A stretch of 64,000 bases of DNA, taken from NCBI GenBank assembly GCA_963714205.1, contig CAVQNQ010000004.1, forward strand, positions 62,001 through 126,000, written 5' to 3'. Under the pieces are notes generated by a model. The model was not told where the DNA came from, did no database searches, and saw only the letters and a program-made list of their open reading frames with translations. Below, piece after piece: positions 52,708 to 60,376 of this stretch. The translations under genes and the position numbers were made by a program. The DNA comes from CAVQNQ01 sp963714205 (lineage in GTDB: Bacteria > Acidobacteriota > Terriglobia > Bryobacterales > Bryobacteraceae). The stretch's first letter is position 1, and the number at the start of each line of letters is the position of its first letter.

Positions 52708-53859
52708 ATGGCTAAGTCGCAGAACCATAGCCGCTACATAGTCAAGTCGCTGGTTCACGCGACTCGGGTTCTGTCGGCTTTCCAATCGCGCGGCGAAGTC
52801 CTCCGGCTCAAGGACGTGGTGGACCGGTCGGGGTTCAACAAGGGCATGTGTTTCCGGCTTCTCTACACCTTGCACGCGTGCGGGTTTCTGGAGAAGCTGG
52901 GCGGCAATCAATACCGGCTCGTTTCGGAACTGCGGCCCCACCGGAAGCATCGCGTGGGTTATGCCGCCCAGGGGCAGGATTCCTCGTTTCCGCGCGAGGT
53001 GCAAAGAGGTCTGGTGGCGGCCGCCGAGGCCGCCGAGACCGAGCTGCTGGTGGTGGACAACCGCTACGATCCCAAGGTGGCGCTACGCAATGCCGAGCAC
53101 CTGATTCGCGAGCAGGTGGAGCTGGTAATTGAGTTTCAGACCGATGAATCGGTGGCGGCGGCCATCGCGGCTACTTACATGGATGCGCGCATTCCCATGA
53201 TCGCGATCGATATTCCGCATCCGGGCGCCACTTACTTCGGGGCCAATAACTACGAAGCGGGATTGATCGGCGGGCGTCACCTGGGCCGCTGGGCGCGCCG
53301 CCATTGGGATGGCAATGTCGATGAGGTGCTGCTGCTGGGGCTGACGCGCGCCGGCCCCACGCCGCAGACGCGCATTCGCGGCATGCTGGCTGGCATCAAG
53401 GAAATGCTGCGGCTCCCCGAAGACCGGCCGGTAGCGCAGGTGGATGGCGACGGGCAGTTCAAGGTGGCCCTGGATATCGTCCGGAAACACCTGCGGGCTT
53501 CCCGCTCGAAGCGCGTCCTGGTGGGGGCGGCGAACGATCCCAGCGCCCTGGGCGCGTTGCGCGCCTTCGAGGAAGCCGGGCGCGTGGCCGAGTGCGCCGT
53601 GGTGGGCCAGAACTGCGAACCGGAAGCCCGCGGGGAACTCCGCCGGCCCAACACCCGCCTGATCGGCACGGTGGCCTACTTTCCGGAGAAGTACGGCGAG
53701 GGCATCATCCGGCTGGCTCTCGACATACTGTCGAACAAGCCCGTGCCGCCGGCCGTGTTTATGAAGCATCAACTGGTGACGCCGGAAGACGTCGATCGCG
53801 TGTATCCCAACGACCACTTGTTGGGACATAGCGAGGTCCTCGCCGGTCGAACGGAGTAA
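52708..53859 (+). CDS. Likely rhamnose regulator: IclR-type HTH joined to a sugar-binding (RbsB/LacI-like) domain
   Basis: A 383-residue protein without signal peptide. Residues about 10-70 form an IclR-type winged helix (VKSLVHATRVLSAFQSRGEVLRLKDVV, NKGMCFRLLYTLHACGFLEKL). From about 85 the rest is a periplasmic-binding-protein fold as in RbsB and LacI-family effector domains: ELLVVDNRYDPKVALRNAEHLI, IPMIAIDIPHPGATYFGANNYEAG and GTVAYFPEKYGEGIIRLALDIL. IclR proteins normally carry a GAF-like effector domain, and sugar-binding domains normally follow a LacI HTH, so the pairing is uncommon. Its place between rhaA and rhaM makes rhamnose or rhamnulose the likely effector. Confidence 0.8.
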   Translation: MAKSQNHSRYIVKSLVHATRVLSAFQSRGEVLRLKDVVDRSGFNKGMCFRLLYTLHACGFLEKLGGNQYRLVSELRPHRKHRVGYAAQGQDSSFPREVQRGLVAAAEAAETELLVVDNRYDPKVALRNAEHLIREQVELVIEFQTDESVAAAIAATYMDARIPMIAIDIPHPGATYFGANNYEAGLIGGRHLGRWARRHWDGNVDEVLLLGLTRAGPTPQTRIRGMLAGIKEMLRLPEDRPVAQVDGDGQFKVALDIVRKHLRASRSKRVLVGAANDPSALGALRAFEEAGRVAECAVVGQNCEPEARGELRRPNTRLIGTVAYFPEKYGEGIIRLALDILSNKPVPPAVFMKHQLVTPEDVDRVYPNDHLLGHSEVLAGRTE

Positions 53860-53890
53860 GTGAGAAGGTCTCGAAAGGAGACAAGTAACT

Positions 53891-54208
53891 GTGCAACGAG
53901 TATGTTTCATCTTACAGGTACGTCCGGAGCGACTGTTGGAGTACAAAGAGCGCCACAAGAAAGTGTGGCCGGATATGCTGGAAGCTCTATCCCGAACCGG
54001 CTGGCATAACTACTCGCTCTTCCTGAAGGACGACGGAATGCTGATCGGATACCTCGAAACGCCCGATTTTCAAAAGGCCCTGAAGGGCATGGAGTCCGAG
54101 GAAGTCAACGAGCGCTGGCAGAAGGAAATGAAGCCGTTCTTCATGGCCCCGGCCGGACGCCCGGACGAGAACATGGTGCCCCTGGAGGAAGTCTTCCACC
54201 TGGAGTAG
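53891..54208 (+). CDS. rhaM: L-rhamnose mutarotase
   Basis: A 105-residue protein that interconverts the alpha and beta anomers of L-rhamnose. Tyr18, His22 and Tyr41 stand at the same positions as the active-site residues of E. coli RhaM (LEYKERHKKVWPDML, GWHNYSLF), and ERWQKEMKPFF follows. It starts with GTG; AGGAGA is upstream. Fourth gene of the plus-strand operon, and it ends 16 bases before the convergent methylase gene. Confidence 0.93.
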   Translation: MQRVCFILQVRPERLLEYKERHKKVWPDMLEALSRTGWHNYSLFLKDDGMLIGYLETPDFQKALKGMESEEVNERWQKEMKPFFMAPAGRPDENMVPLEEVFHLE

Positions 54209-54224
54209 CCGCGGCCCGAAGCGC

Positions 54225-55058
54225 TCAGTAGTTCATCCAGAGGGCCTCGCGGCGCATCTTCTTGATGGAGTGGCAATGCTTCGGCTGGGCGTCCGCGCGC
54301 GCCCAGCCGCGGTAGAGTTCGTCCATAAGGTCGCAGCGGTACCCCGAAACCGCCACTTTGGCCGCGCAGTTCGCGAGCGTCCGGGCCAGCTCGCGATGCG
54401 CCGTGTCGTCCATTTCAAAGCTGTAAGCCCGCGAGTCTCCGCGCGAGGCGTGCACGTAGGGAGCGTCGCAATAGAGCAGCGTGGCTGGATCGTCGTAGAG
54501 CCGGATGACCTCGAGCGCCGGCCGGTTCTCGATCTGCACGCGCAGCAGCCGTTCGGCGATTTCGGGCAGCCCCTCCACGCTTCCCAGCCAGCGCGACACC
54601 ACGCCTGACATCCCCGCGCGGCTGGTCCGCTTGCAGTTGGCCCAGCGCCCCAGCGAGGCGGTCTGCGCCAGGCCGGTGCGCGCCTGCCGGGCCCGCACGA
54701 AGAAGAGCCGCGCGCGCTCCACTTCCGCTAGAGTCCCGCCTCCATTTGCCGCCACGGCGCGGTGGAACTCCTCGCGCGAAAAAGGCGTCAGCCCGATGGC
54801 CTCCAGCAGTTCCTCTTTGCGGTCGCGCAAAGTGCGGAAGAAATGCGCCACCTCGCCATCCAGGTCGTTATAAGTCTCTACCGGCGAGGGTGCCCGGTTG
54901 AGTAGCACGGCAGCCGACCCGCCGAACGGTTCGCAGTAGTGGTGGCACTCCGGCAGCAGCGGCAGCAGCCAGTTTAGGTGGCTGAACTTCCCTCCATACC
55001 ATCCGAACGCGATTCGCTTCTCCGGCCCGGGCTTCGAAATCGGCGATGGCACACGCAT
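54225..55058 (-). CDS. Dam-family (D12 class) DNA adenine methylase, orphan
   Basis: A 277-residue predicted N6-adenine methyltransferase. The AdoMet-site motif region AFGWYGGKFSHLNWLLPLLP and CEPFGGSAAVLLNRAPSPVETYNDLDGEVAHFF are clear. The catalytic motif, usually DPPY, reads DAPY in LLYCDAPYVHASRG. No restriction endonuclease or specificity gene is near, so it would be an orphan methylase. Recognition site unknown. It is convergent with rhaM and divergent from the TIGR00300 gene. Confidence 0.82.
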   Translation of the reverse strand: MRVPSPISKPGPEKRIAFGWYGGKFSHLNWLLPLLPECHHYCEPFGGSAAVLLNRAPSPVETYNDLDGEVAHFFRTLRDRKEELLEAIGLTPFSREEFHRAVAANGGGTLAEVERARLFFVRARQARTGLAQTASLGRWANCKRTSRAGMSGVVSRWLGSVEGLPEIAERLLRVQIENRPALEVIRLYDDPATLLYCDAPYVHASRGDSRAYSFEMDDTAHRELARTLANCAAKVAVSGYRCDLMDELYRGWARADAQPKHCHSIKKMRREALWMNY

Positions 55059-55103
55059 ATGCGGCTTGGCGGGGCGGCGCGGCGGCTCGAGCGCGGCCCT
55101 CGG

Positions 55104-55109
55104 TACAAT
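55104..55109 (+). promoter_or_regulatory. -10 box before the TIGR00300 gene
   Basis: TACAAT at 55104-55109 ends 10 bases before the ATG at 55120. A second in-frame ATG at 55108 overlaps the box itself and would not be transcribed if this is the -10. No ribosome site is visible, so a very short leader is expected. Confidence 0.45.
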
Positions 55110-55119
55110 GGTAACTTCT

Positions 55120-56328
55120 ATGGCATTTCAGGAAGTGGTCGAAGCGGAAGGCCACCTCGTCGATTCCCACATCATGGAAAGCGTTTTCGACAAGGTGGTG
55201 GAGCACCACAGCCGCTTCGAAGTGGAGCAGTTCCGGCTGGGGCGCACCAACAGTGAGCCCTCTTACCTGCGTTTGAAGGTGGAAGCGCCCGACGGTCCCA
55301 CCCTCGGGCGGCTTCTCGAAGCTCTCCTGGTGCTCGGCTGCGCTCCCGTCGACACGCGCGATGTGGTTCTGTGCGCGGTGGAGCGCGACCGCTGCGCCCC
55401 GGAGGCGTTCTACTCCACCACCAACCATCGGACCTTCATACGCCTGGAGCAGAAGTGGATCGAAGTCGAGAACCAGCGCATGGACGCCCTCATCGCGGTG
55501 GCTGAAGGCCGGGCGCGCTGCCGCCGCCTGCGCGACCTGCGCGCGGGTGACCAGGTCGTGGCCGGGCTGCGCGGCCTGCGTGTGGTCCCCGAATCCAAGG
55601 AGCGCGACCGCCTGGCTTTCGCCTTCATGTCCAACGGCATCTCTTCGGAGCGGCAGGTGGAGACGGCCGTGCGGCAGACGGCCGCCCTGGTGCGGCAAGC
55701 CGTCGCGCAGAAGCTCAAAGTCGTCGTGGTGGCGGGACCCGTGGTAGTCCACACGGGCGGCGTGGCGGGCCTCTCGGCGCTGATCCGCGAGGGCTGGGTG
55801 CAGGCCCTGCTCAGCGGCAACGCGCTGGGCGTCCACGATGTGGAGGCCGCGCTGTTCGGCACCTCTCTCGGCGTGCGCCTCTCCGACGGCCGCCAGGAGG
55901 AGCACGGCCATCGCAATCACATGCGGGCCATCAATGCCATCTACCATGCCGGCTCCATCCGCCAGGCCGTGGAGTGCGGGAAACTCGCCCGCGGCATCCT
56001 TTATGAGTGCGTGCGCGCGGGCGTCCCCTTCGTGCTCTCGGGAAGCCTTCGCGACGATGGCCCTCTGCCCGAGACCATCACGGATATGAACGCCGCGCAG
56101 GACGCCTACGCCCGCCAACTTGAGGGCGCCGGCCTGGTGATCTGCCTGGGATCCATGCTGCATTCGATCGCCACCGGCAACATGTTGCCGGGCTGGGTGA
56201 AAATCGTGTGCGTGGACATCAACCCCGCCGTGGCCACCAAGGTCAGCGACCGCGGCACCGGCCAGGCGGTCGGCGTGGTGGCCGACGTCGGGATGTTTCT
56301 CGACTTACTTTCGAAAGCCTTAGCATGA
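55120..56328 (+). CDS. TIGR00300 / LOR-SDH-domain protein (archaeal-type ornithine cyclodeaminase-like)
   Basis: A 402-residue protein of the TIGR00300 family. The N-terminal LOR/SDH region (VVEAEGHLVDSHIMESVFDKVVEHHSRFEVEQFRLG, about 1-100) and the C-terminal Rossmann-like part (VVVVAGPVVVHTGGVAGL, ALLSGNALGVHDVEAALFGTSLGV, DINPAVATKVSDRGTGQAVG) are both present. Relatives include archaeal ornithine cyclodeaminase and the C-terminal half of cyanobacterial AgrE/ArgZ, so NAD-dependent conversion of ornithine to proline is a possible role, not proven here. It overlaps queF by ATGA. Confidence 0.78.
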   Translation: MAFQEVVEAEGHLVDSHIMESVFDKVVEHHSRFEVEQFRLGRTNSEPSYLRLKVEAPDGPTLGRLLEALLVLGCAPVDTRDVVLCAVERDRCAPEAFYSTTNHRTFIRLEQKWIEVENQRMDALIAVAEGRARCRRLRDLRAGDQVVAGLRGLRVVPESKERDRLAFAFMSNGISSERQVETAVRQTAALVRQAVAQKLKVVVVAGPVVVHTGGVAGLSALIREGWVQALLSGNALGVHDVEAALFGTSLGVRLSDGRQEEHGHRNHMRAINAIYHAGSIRQAVECGKLARGILYECVRAGVPFVLSGSLRDDGPLPETITDMNAAQDAYARQLEGAGLVICLGSMLHSIATGNMLPGWVKIVCVDINPAVATKVSDRGTGQAVGVVADVGMFLDLLSKALA

Positions 56329-56723
56329 AGCGCGCCTACACCGATGAACACGCGGCCAGCGGCATCCGGGAACCCCTGCCGGAGATCGAAACCTGGCCCA
56401 ATCAATACCCGGATTACGAGATCGAAATCGTGATGCCGGAATTTACAGCCGTCTGCCCCAAGACCGGCCTTCCGGATTTCGGCAAGCTGGTGCTGCGCTA
56501 CGTCCCCGACAAGCGTTGCGTGGAGCTGAAATCCTACAAACTCTACCTGCTGGCGTATCGCGGTCTCGGCATCTTCCAGGAGAACGTGGTAAATCGCGTT
56601 CTTCGCGACGTAGTCAAGGCGGCCAACCCCGTGCGCGCCAGCGTGCTCGGAGATTTCTCTCCGCGCGGCGGGTTGAGCACGGTCATTACCGCGGATTGGA
56701 GCCGGAAACGTGGAAAGCGCTGA
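56325..56723 (+). CDS. queF: NADPH-dependent 7-cyano-7-deazaguanine reductase QueF
   Basis: A 132-residue type I QueF that reduces preQ0 to preQ1 in queuosine synthesis. Catalytic Cys44 and Asp51 lie in FTAVCPKTGLPDFGKL with the same spacing as Cys55/Asp62 of B. subtilis QueF, and the NADPH-binding QueF motif appears as ELKSYKLYL. The ATG overlaps the stop of the upstream gene. No other que gene is near. Its end overlaps the methyltransferase start by 14 bases. Confidence 0.94.
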   Translation: MKRAYTDEHAASGIREPLPEIETWPNQYPDYEIEIVMPEFTAVCPKTGLPDFGKLVLRYVPDKRCVELKSYKLYLLAYRGLGIFQENVVNRVLRDVVKAANPVRASVLGDFSPRGGLSTVITADWSRKRGKR

Positions 56724-58119
56724 GATCGTCGCCATGCTGCGGGAGGTGCGCGAGCGCGTGCGGGCCCGCAATCCGCAGACCGCCGCCGGCCGCACCGAGG
56801 TGGCGCTTCCGGATCTGATGCCGTTGGTGCACGCGCGCGACGCCGCCATGGGTAAAGTGGCCGCCATCGGCAGCGTCAATCCCCGCCGCGGAGGTCCGCT
56901 CAATGCGCTGGTGCAAGGCTGGAAGCGCGCCGTGGCCCGCCTTCTCGATTGGCATGTTCGCGAGCAGGTGGAGTTCAACCGCCGGGTGATCGGCTCGCTC
57001 GACGCGGTGGTGGAGACCTTCACCGAGACCAACCGGGCTTTGGTCGAGATGGGGAACCGGCTGGCTGAGATAGACGACCGCCTGACGGCCCGCGTTTCGG
57101 CTGTCGAGGAGGTCGCCAGGGAGCTCACCGATATCCGTACCCACTGGGCCGAATGGCGCCAGGAGTGGGAGCGCAAGCTGAGCGTCAACGAGATCCAGTT
57201 CCTGCGCAGCGTGGCTGATTTGCAAGGCGGCTTCCAGCACCGCGCCACCCTGATGGACGCGAATTACCGCGATGCCATCCGCGCGCAGCACGCCGAGTTC
57301 AGCGCCGCGCTGGAGCGTACCGGCAACGAGATCCAGCGCCGCCTGTGGGCCGATCTTGAGCGCATCCGCCTGGACTACGAGCGGCTGATTCATTCCGAGT
57401 TGCGCCTGGTGCGCCAGCGGGCCGCACTCCACGCGCCCGAGGCCGCGCCCCCCGCTGCCGCTCCTTCCACGGTGCCCGATGAGCTGCCCTTCGATTACGC
57501 CCGCTTCGCCGGGAAGTTTCGCGGCCCCGAGGAGTACGTCAGCGGCGGCCAGCGGATCTACGTGGAATATTTCCGGGGGTGCCGCGAGGTGCTCGATATC
57601 GGCTGTGGCCGCGGAGAATTCCTCGAACTCATGCGCGCGGCCGGAGTCGCCGCGCGCGGCGTCGATCTCAGCGCGGAGTCCGTAGCCCTGTGCCGCCAGA
57701 AAGGTCTCGCAGCCGAGACCGCCGACCTGTTCGCCTATCTCGAGGCCCTGCCAGAAGCCGCGCTGGACGGCATCTTCTGCTCCCAGGTGGTGGAACACCT
57801 GGCGCCTGAGCGGCTGCCGATGGCCCTGAAGCTCTGTGCCAGCCGTTTGAGCCGTGGCGGCGTCATAGCCATTGAGACCCCCAACCCCGAATGCCTGGCG
57901 ATTTTCGCCACGCACTTCTACCTCGACCCCACGCACACGCGGCCGGTTCCCGCCGCTCTGCTGGCCTTTTATCTGGAGGAATTCGGCCTGGGAGGGATAG
58001 AGGTCGCGAAACTGGCCCCTGCGCGGGATTCCATGCCGTCTCTGGGTTCGTTGCCCGCGGATTTCCGGGAAGCCTTCTTCGGCTCGCTGGATTACGCCAT
58101 CATCGGCAGGAAACTCTAG
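56710..58119 (+). CDS. Class I SAM-dependent methyltransferase with long helical N-terminal region
   Basis: A 469-residue protein. Residues 1-245 are mainly helical and polar (FTETNRALVEMGNRLAEIDDRL, EWRQEWERKLSVNEIQF) and probably form a coiled coil; a Pro/Ala linker follows. The catalytic domain from about 260 has motif I CREVLDIGCGRGEFLELM, the acidic residue in ARGVDLSAESVALC, IFCSQVVEHL and AIETPNPECLAIFATHFYLDPTHTRPVP. This type is found in polysaccharide gene clusters, where it may cap or modify glycan chains. GTG start inside queF. Confidence 0.82.
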   Translation: MESAEIVAMLREVRERVRARNPQTAAGRTEVALPDLMPLVHARDAAMGKVAAIGSVNPRRGGPLNALVQGWKRAVARLLDWHVREQVEFNRRVIGSLDAVVETFTETNRALVEMGNRLAEIDDRLTARVSAVEEVARELTDIRTHWAEWRQEWERKLSVNEIQFLRSVADLQGGFQHRATLMDANYRDAIRAQHAEFSAALERTGNEIQRRLWADLERIRLDYERLIHSELRLVRQRAALHAPEAAPPAAAPSTVPDELPFDYARFAGKFRGPEEYVSGGQRIYVEYFRGCREVLDIGCGRGEFLELMRAAGVAARGVDLSAESVALCRQKGLAAETADLFAYLEALPEAALDGIFCSQVVEHLAPERLPMALKLCASRLSRGGVIAIETPNPECLAIFATHFYLDPTHTRPVPAALLAFYLEEFGLGGIEVAKLAPARDSMPSLGSLPADFREAFFGSLDYAIIGRKL

Positions 58120-58231
58120 CGGGATACGCCACGGAACCGGTTCGTTTCCGGCGACGAAGCCGTTGCATGCCGTCCTTGGTTTTTGTGGGTGAGGCGGCAG
58201 GAAGGGTGAATAGACCAAAATCTGTTTACGA

Positions 58232-58251
58232 GGTGGGCGGATTCACCCACC
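58232..58251 (+). promoter_or_regulatory. Inverted repeat upstream of the sigma-54 promoter (enhancer-binding site candidate)
   Basis: GGTGGG (58232-58237) and CCCACC (58246-58251) flank 8 bases; the centre is about 96 bases before the predicted transcription start. A second, overlapping repeat pairs GGGTGAAT (58204-58211) with ATTCACCC (58241-58248). The distance is typical for sites of sigma-54 activator proteins. Confidence 0.4.
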
Positions 58252-58310
58252 CGCGCCTCTCGGCTGTAGAGTTTCTCCTCTATTTTCTTGTATTTAGGAA
58301 ACCACTTGGC

Positions 58311-58326
58311 TGGCACGGGAATTGCA
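58311..58326 (+). promoter_or_regulatory. Sigma-54 (RpoN) -24/-12 promoter of the ferredoxin gene
   Basis: TGGCACG at 58311-58317, four bases, then TTGCA at 58322-58326, a full match to the -24/-12 consensus TGGCACG-N4-TTGCA with correct spacing. Taking the C of TTGC as -12 places transcription start at about 58337, one base before the ATG of the ferredoxin at 58338. Confidence 0.75.
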
Positions 58327-58337
58327 CCCTGTCGGGC

Positions 58338-58589
58338 ATGGCATACGTTATCACGGACAGTTGTACAAAAGACGAATTGTGCGTCCAGGCCTGCCCGGTG
58401 GACTGCATTCACCCCAAACAAGATGAGCCCGGTTTCGCGGATCTGCCCCAGCTTTACGTGAACCCGGTCGACTGCATCGATTGCGGCGCCTGCGTGCCTG
58501 TGTGTCCGACCAATTCGATGTTCGCGCTGGATGACCTCCCGGCCGAACAGGCGCATTTCGCCGAGATCAACGCCGCCCACTACAACTAG
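58338..58589 (+). CDS. 7Fe-type bacterial ferredoxin
   Basis: An 83-residue ferredoxin opening AYVITDSCTKDELCVQACPVDC, with the second cluster in CIDCGACVPVCP. Cys46, 49, 52 (plus Cys19 of the first half) ligate a 4Fe-4S cluster; Cys9, Cys15 and Cys56 fit a 3Fe-4S cluster because the first half lacks CxxCxxC. This is the FdxA-like plan. It carries low-potential electrons, possibly to a sigma-54-controlled process. There is no ribosome site and the promoter sits directly before the ATG. Confidence 0.9.
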   Translation: MAYVITDSCTKDELCVQACPVDCIHPKQDEPGFADLPQLYVNPVDCIDCGACVPVCPTNSMFALDDLPAEQAHFAEINAAHYN

Positions 58590-58627
58590 TCCCCGTACGA
58601 CCCAAGAGTAACCTACGATTTGCTAAT

Positions 58628-58707
58628 CCCGGGGACAACGGAAGAATCTTCCGGTGGTGTGGTGCATGCTGCCTGGAGAGGGTTCTGTTGTTCCCGGGTT
58701 TTTATTT
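58628..58707 (+). terminator. Structured RNA ending in an intrinsic terminator, after the ferredoxin
   Basis: CCCGGGGACAAC (58628-58639) pairs over 12 bases with GTTGTTCCCGGG (58687-58698, one G-U pair) and is followed by TTTTTATTT. The 47 bases enclosed are not a simple loop: CGGAAG (58639-58644) pairs with CTTCCG (58648-58653), and the remainder is G/T-rich. Works as a terminator for the ferredoxin; the internal structure is more than a terminator needs. Confidence 0.6.
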
Positions 58708-58725
58708 GCCGTGACTGACGGCACT

Positions 58726-59022
58726 CTAGCGCGGCCGCAACGCTCGCCCCACTAGAAAGCCGGCCACCACAGCCAGGGTGATCGACCAGATCGGACGTCG
58801 GCGGACCAGGCGATTCATCGCGCCGACCGTGTCTTTAACCGGGTAGCCGTACACGTACCGGGCCGCGCGCTCGATACCGCCCGCCGCTTCGCGCACGGCC
58901 TTCACCGCGCCGATCTTCTGAGCGAGGCTCTCCATGAGCCGGGCGGCCGATTCGCGCGATTTCTCGAATTCCACCTGGACATCCCGTGGATCGGTCGCCG
59001 TCGTGATCCTGTTAGCGGTCAC
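58726..59022 (-). CDS. Small membrane-anchored protein, DUF883/YqjD-like
   Basis: A 98-residue protein with an amphipathic helical body (DVQVEFEKSRESAARLMESLAQKIGAVKAVREAAGGIE), a short basic stretch (RLVRRRP) and a C-terminal membrane helix (IWSITLAVVAGFLVGRALRP). The plan, helix then C-terminal anchor ending GRALRPR, resembles the DUF883 (ElaB/YqjD) ribosome-associated inner-membrane proteins, though similarity is weak. It follows the actin-like gene by 82 bases on the same strand and may belong to that group. Confidence 0.65.
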   Translation of the reverse strand: MTANRITTATDPRDVQVEFEKSRESAARLMESLAQKIGAVKAVREAAGGIERAARYVYGYPVKDTVGAMNRLVRRRPIWSITLAVVAGFLVGRALRPR

Positions 59023-59104
59023 CGCATCCCCCCATCGACGCCATCATAGCGCCGGAGCCGCGGCGGACCGGGGTCGATTTCGCACCCCTGGCCGGAGTCC
59101 CCGG

Positions 59105-60106
59105 TCAGCAGAGTGCGGCCATCAACGCACCGCGGGCGGTGGAGTTCAGCGGGTCGGGCGAAAGGCGCACCTCCGATAGCCGAACGGGGAACTCGGCGGA
59201 TTGCAAAGCCCCGACGAAACGTTCGAGGAAACCCTTTGGCATGACCGACCCGCCGCTGAGCACCAGCGGAACGGCCTGCTCCAGTTTGGGGAGCCGGTGT
59301 GCGGCCGAGAAATTGGCTCGCAGGGCCTCGGCCAGAGTATTGATCATCTCGTCGTAGTAGACCGAGAGGGCATTTTGGAAACGGTTGCCCGAGAGGCCGT
59401 TGATACGGAAGGAATGCTCCTTAAGTACCCGCATCCGGGTGGCTACTTCGCCGGTTACCCGGGCCGCGTGGGTATCGATGAAATCACCCGCCCGCGAGAT
59501 GCTGAAGCTAAGGACCGGCACCGACAGCACCGCGAAGCAGATGTTGCACATTCCGCTGCCGCAGGAAATTCCGACGCCGGTATAGTTAGCGCCCCCCAAC
59601 TCGCCAAAAACTACCGCGAGCCCTTCCTCGATTGCTTGCGGCTGGTACCCGAGATCCGTCAGAATCTGGCGGATGGAAGCCTCGTGGTATGCCACCCCGC
59701 CGTCTGCGCCGGGTGGCCGCGCCGGAATGCTGAAGAAGACCTTTTGCTTGTCCGTGGTCGCACGGCCCGCCAGCCGGGAGACGATCATGCGGACCACCGG
59801 AAGGCTGTGCGGTTCTTGAGGGTTGAGCACACCGTCGACCATGGGCCTGCGAGTCTCGACGTGGAAGACCTCGGCAAACCGCTCGGCATCGTCGCCGGCC
59901 ACCACGATTTCCGCCCCGTGCACTTCATGGAAAACGTCCTCGCGCGCGAGCAAGCTCTCGGCCAGTTTGGAGTAGGGCAAAGTAATGAAAGCGTTGAGCT
60001 GCGCTTCGTAAGTATAGTTCCGTTCTGTATTGCGAGCCACCACGATGCGGCTCGTGCCAACATCCAGCCCAAGTGGCTGGCTGATTTCCGAATCGGCGTT
60101 GTTCAT
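59105..60106 (-). CDS. Actin-like ATPase-fold protein with altered phosphate-2 loop
   Basis: A 333-residue protein of the actin/Hsp70/MreB/FtsA fold. Phosphate-1 loop GLDVGTSRIV (13-22), connect-1-like EEGLAVVFGEL (160-170), adenosine motif VPLVLSGGSVMP (279-290) and connect-2-like STARGALMAAL (322-332). The phosphate-2 segment, normally D-x-G-G-G-T, reads GVGISCGSGMCNICF (177-191) with no Asp and three cysteines. It is shorter than FtsA and close to MreB/ParM length, with no membrane helix. GGAGG lies 8 bases before the ATG at 60106. Neighbours are a coiled-coil protein and tiny membrane proteins, so a filament or localisation role is likely by inference. Confidence 0.75.
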   Translation of the reverse strand: MNNADSEISQPLGLDVGTSRIVVARNTERNYTYEAQLNAFITLPYSKLAESLLAREDVFHEVHGAEIVVAGDDAERFAEVFHVETRRPMVDGVLNPQEPHSLPVVRMIVSRLAGRATTDKQKVFFSIPARPPGADGGVAYHEASIRQILTDLGYQPQAIEEGLAVVFGELGGANYTGVGISCGSGMCNICFAVLSVPVLSFSISRAGDFIDTHAARVTGEVATRMRVLKEHSFRINGLSGNRFQNALSVYYDEMINTLAEALRANFSAAHRLPKLEQAVPLVLSGGSVMPKGFLERFVGALQSAEFPVRLSEVRLSPDPLNSTARGALMAALC

Positions 60107-60217
60107 GGCGTCACCTCCATTCCTGGTCACATCCAGGTTGCAACGGGCAGCCCCCGCGGCTGCCTCTTGGTTTTCTTCACCTCAGCCTCGCGATCGGAGC
60201 CGGCCAATGCCCGGCCC

Positions 60218-60367
60218 TCACAGAAACGGCAGCGAATCCTCACGGCGGAGATCTTCCGAGACCCGCGCGAGCCTTTGCAGATCGCTTCGCTCCAGCGGGC
60301 GCTCTTTACGCAACAGGCGGCAAGCCGCTGCGATCAGTAGCGCCAGCAACGTGATGCCGGCCAGCAT
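60218..60367 (-). CDS. 49-residue membrane protein in the actin-like operon
   Basis: MLAGITLLALLIAAACRLLRKERPLERS opens with one membrane helix and continues into a charged cytoplasmic tail (DLQRLARVSEDLRREDSLPFL). AGGGGATAGGG precedes the ATG. It lies 9 bases after the stop of the coiled-coil gene and 111 bases before the actin-like gene start, all on the minus strand. The single helix followed by an amphipathic tail suits a membrane anchor. No known family recognised. Confidence 0.6.
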   Translation of the reverse strand: MLAGITLLALLIAAACRLLRKERPLERSDLQRLARVSEDLRREDSLPFL

Positions 60368-60376
60368 CCCTATCCC

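Noticed and set aside
60130..60185. Hairpin GGCAGCC / GGCTGCC on the minus strand between the 49-residue protein and the actin-like gene
   Set aside because: A good stem but no T tract, and it is inside what looks like one operon; I could not decide between processing site and chance, so it is not listed as a terminator.
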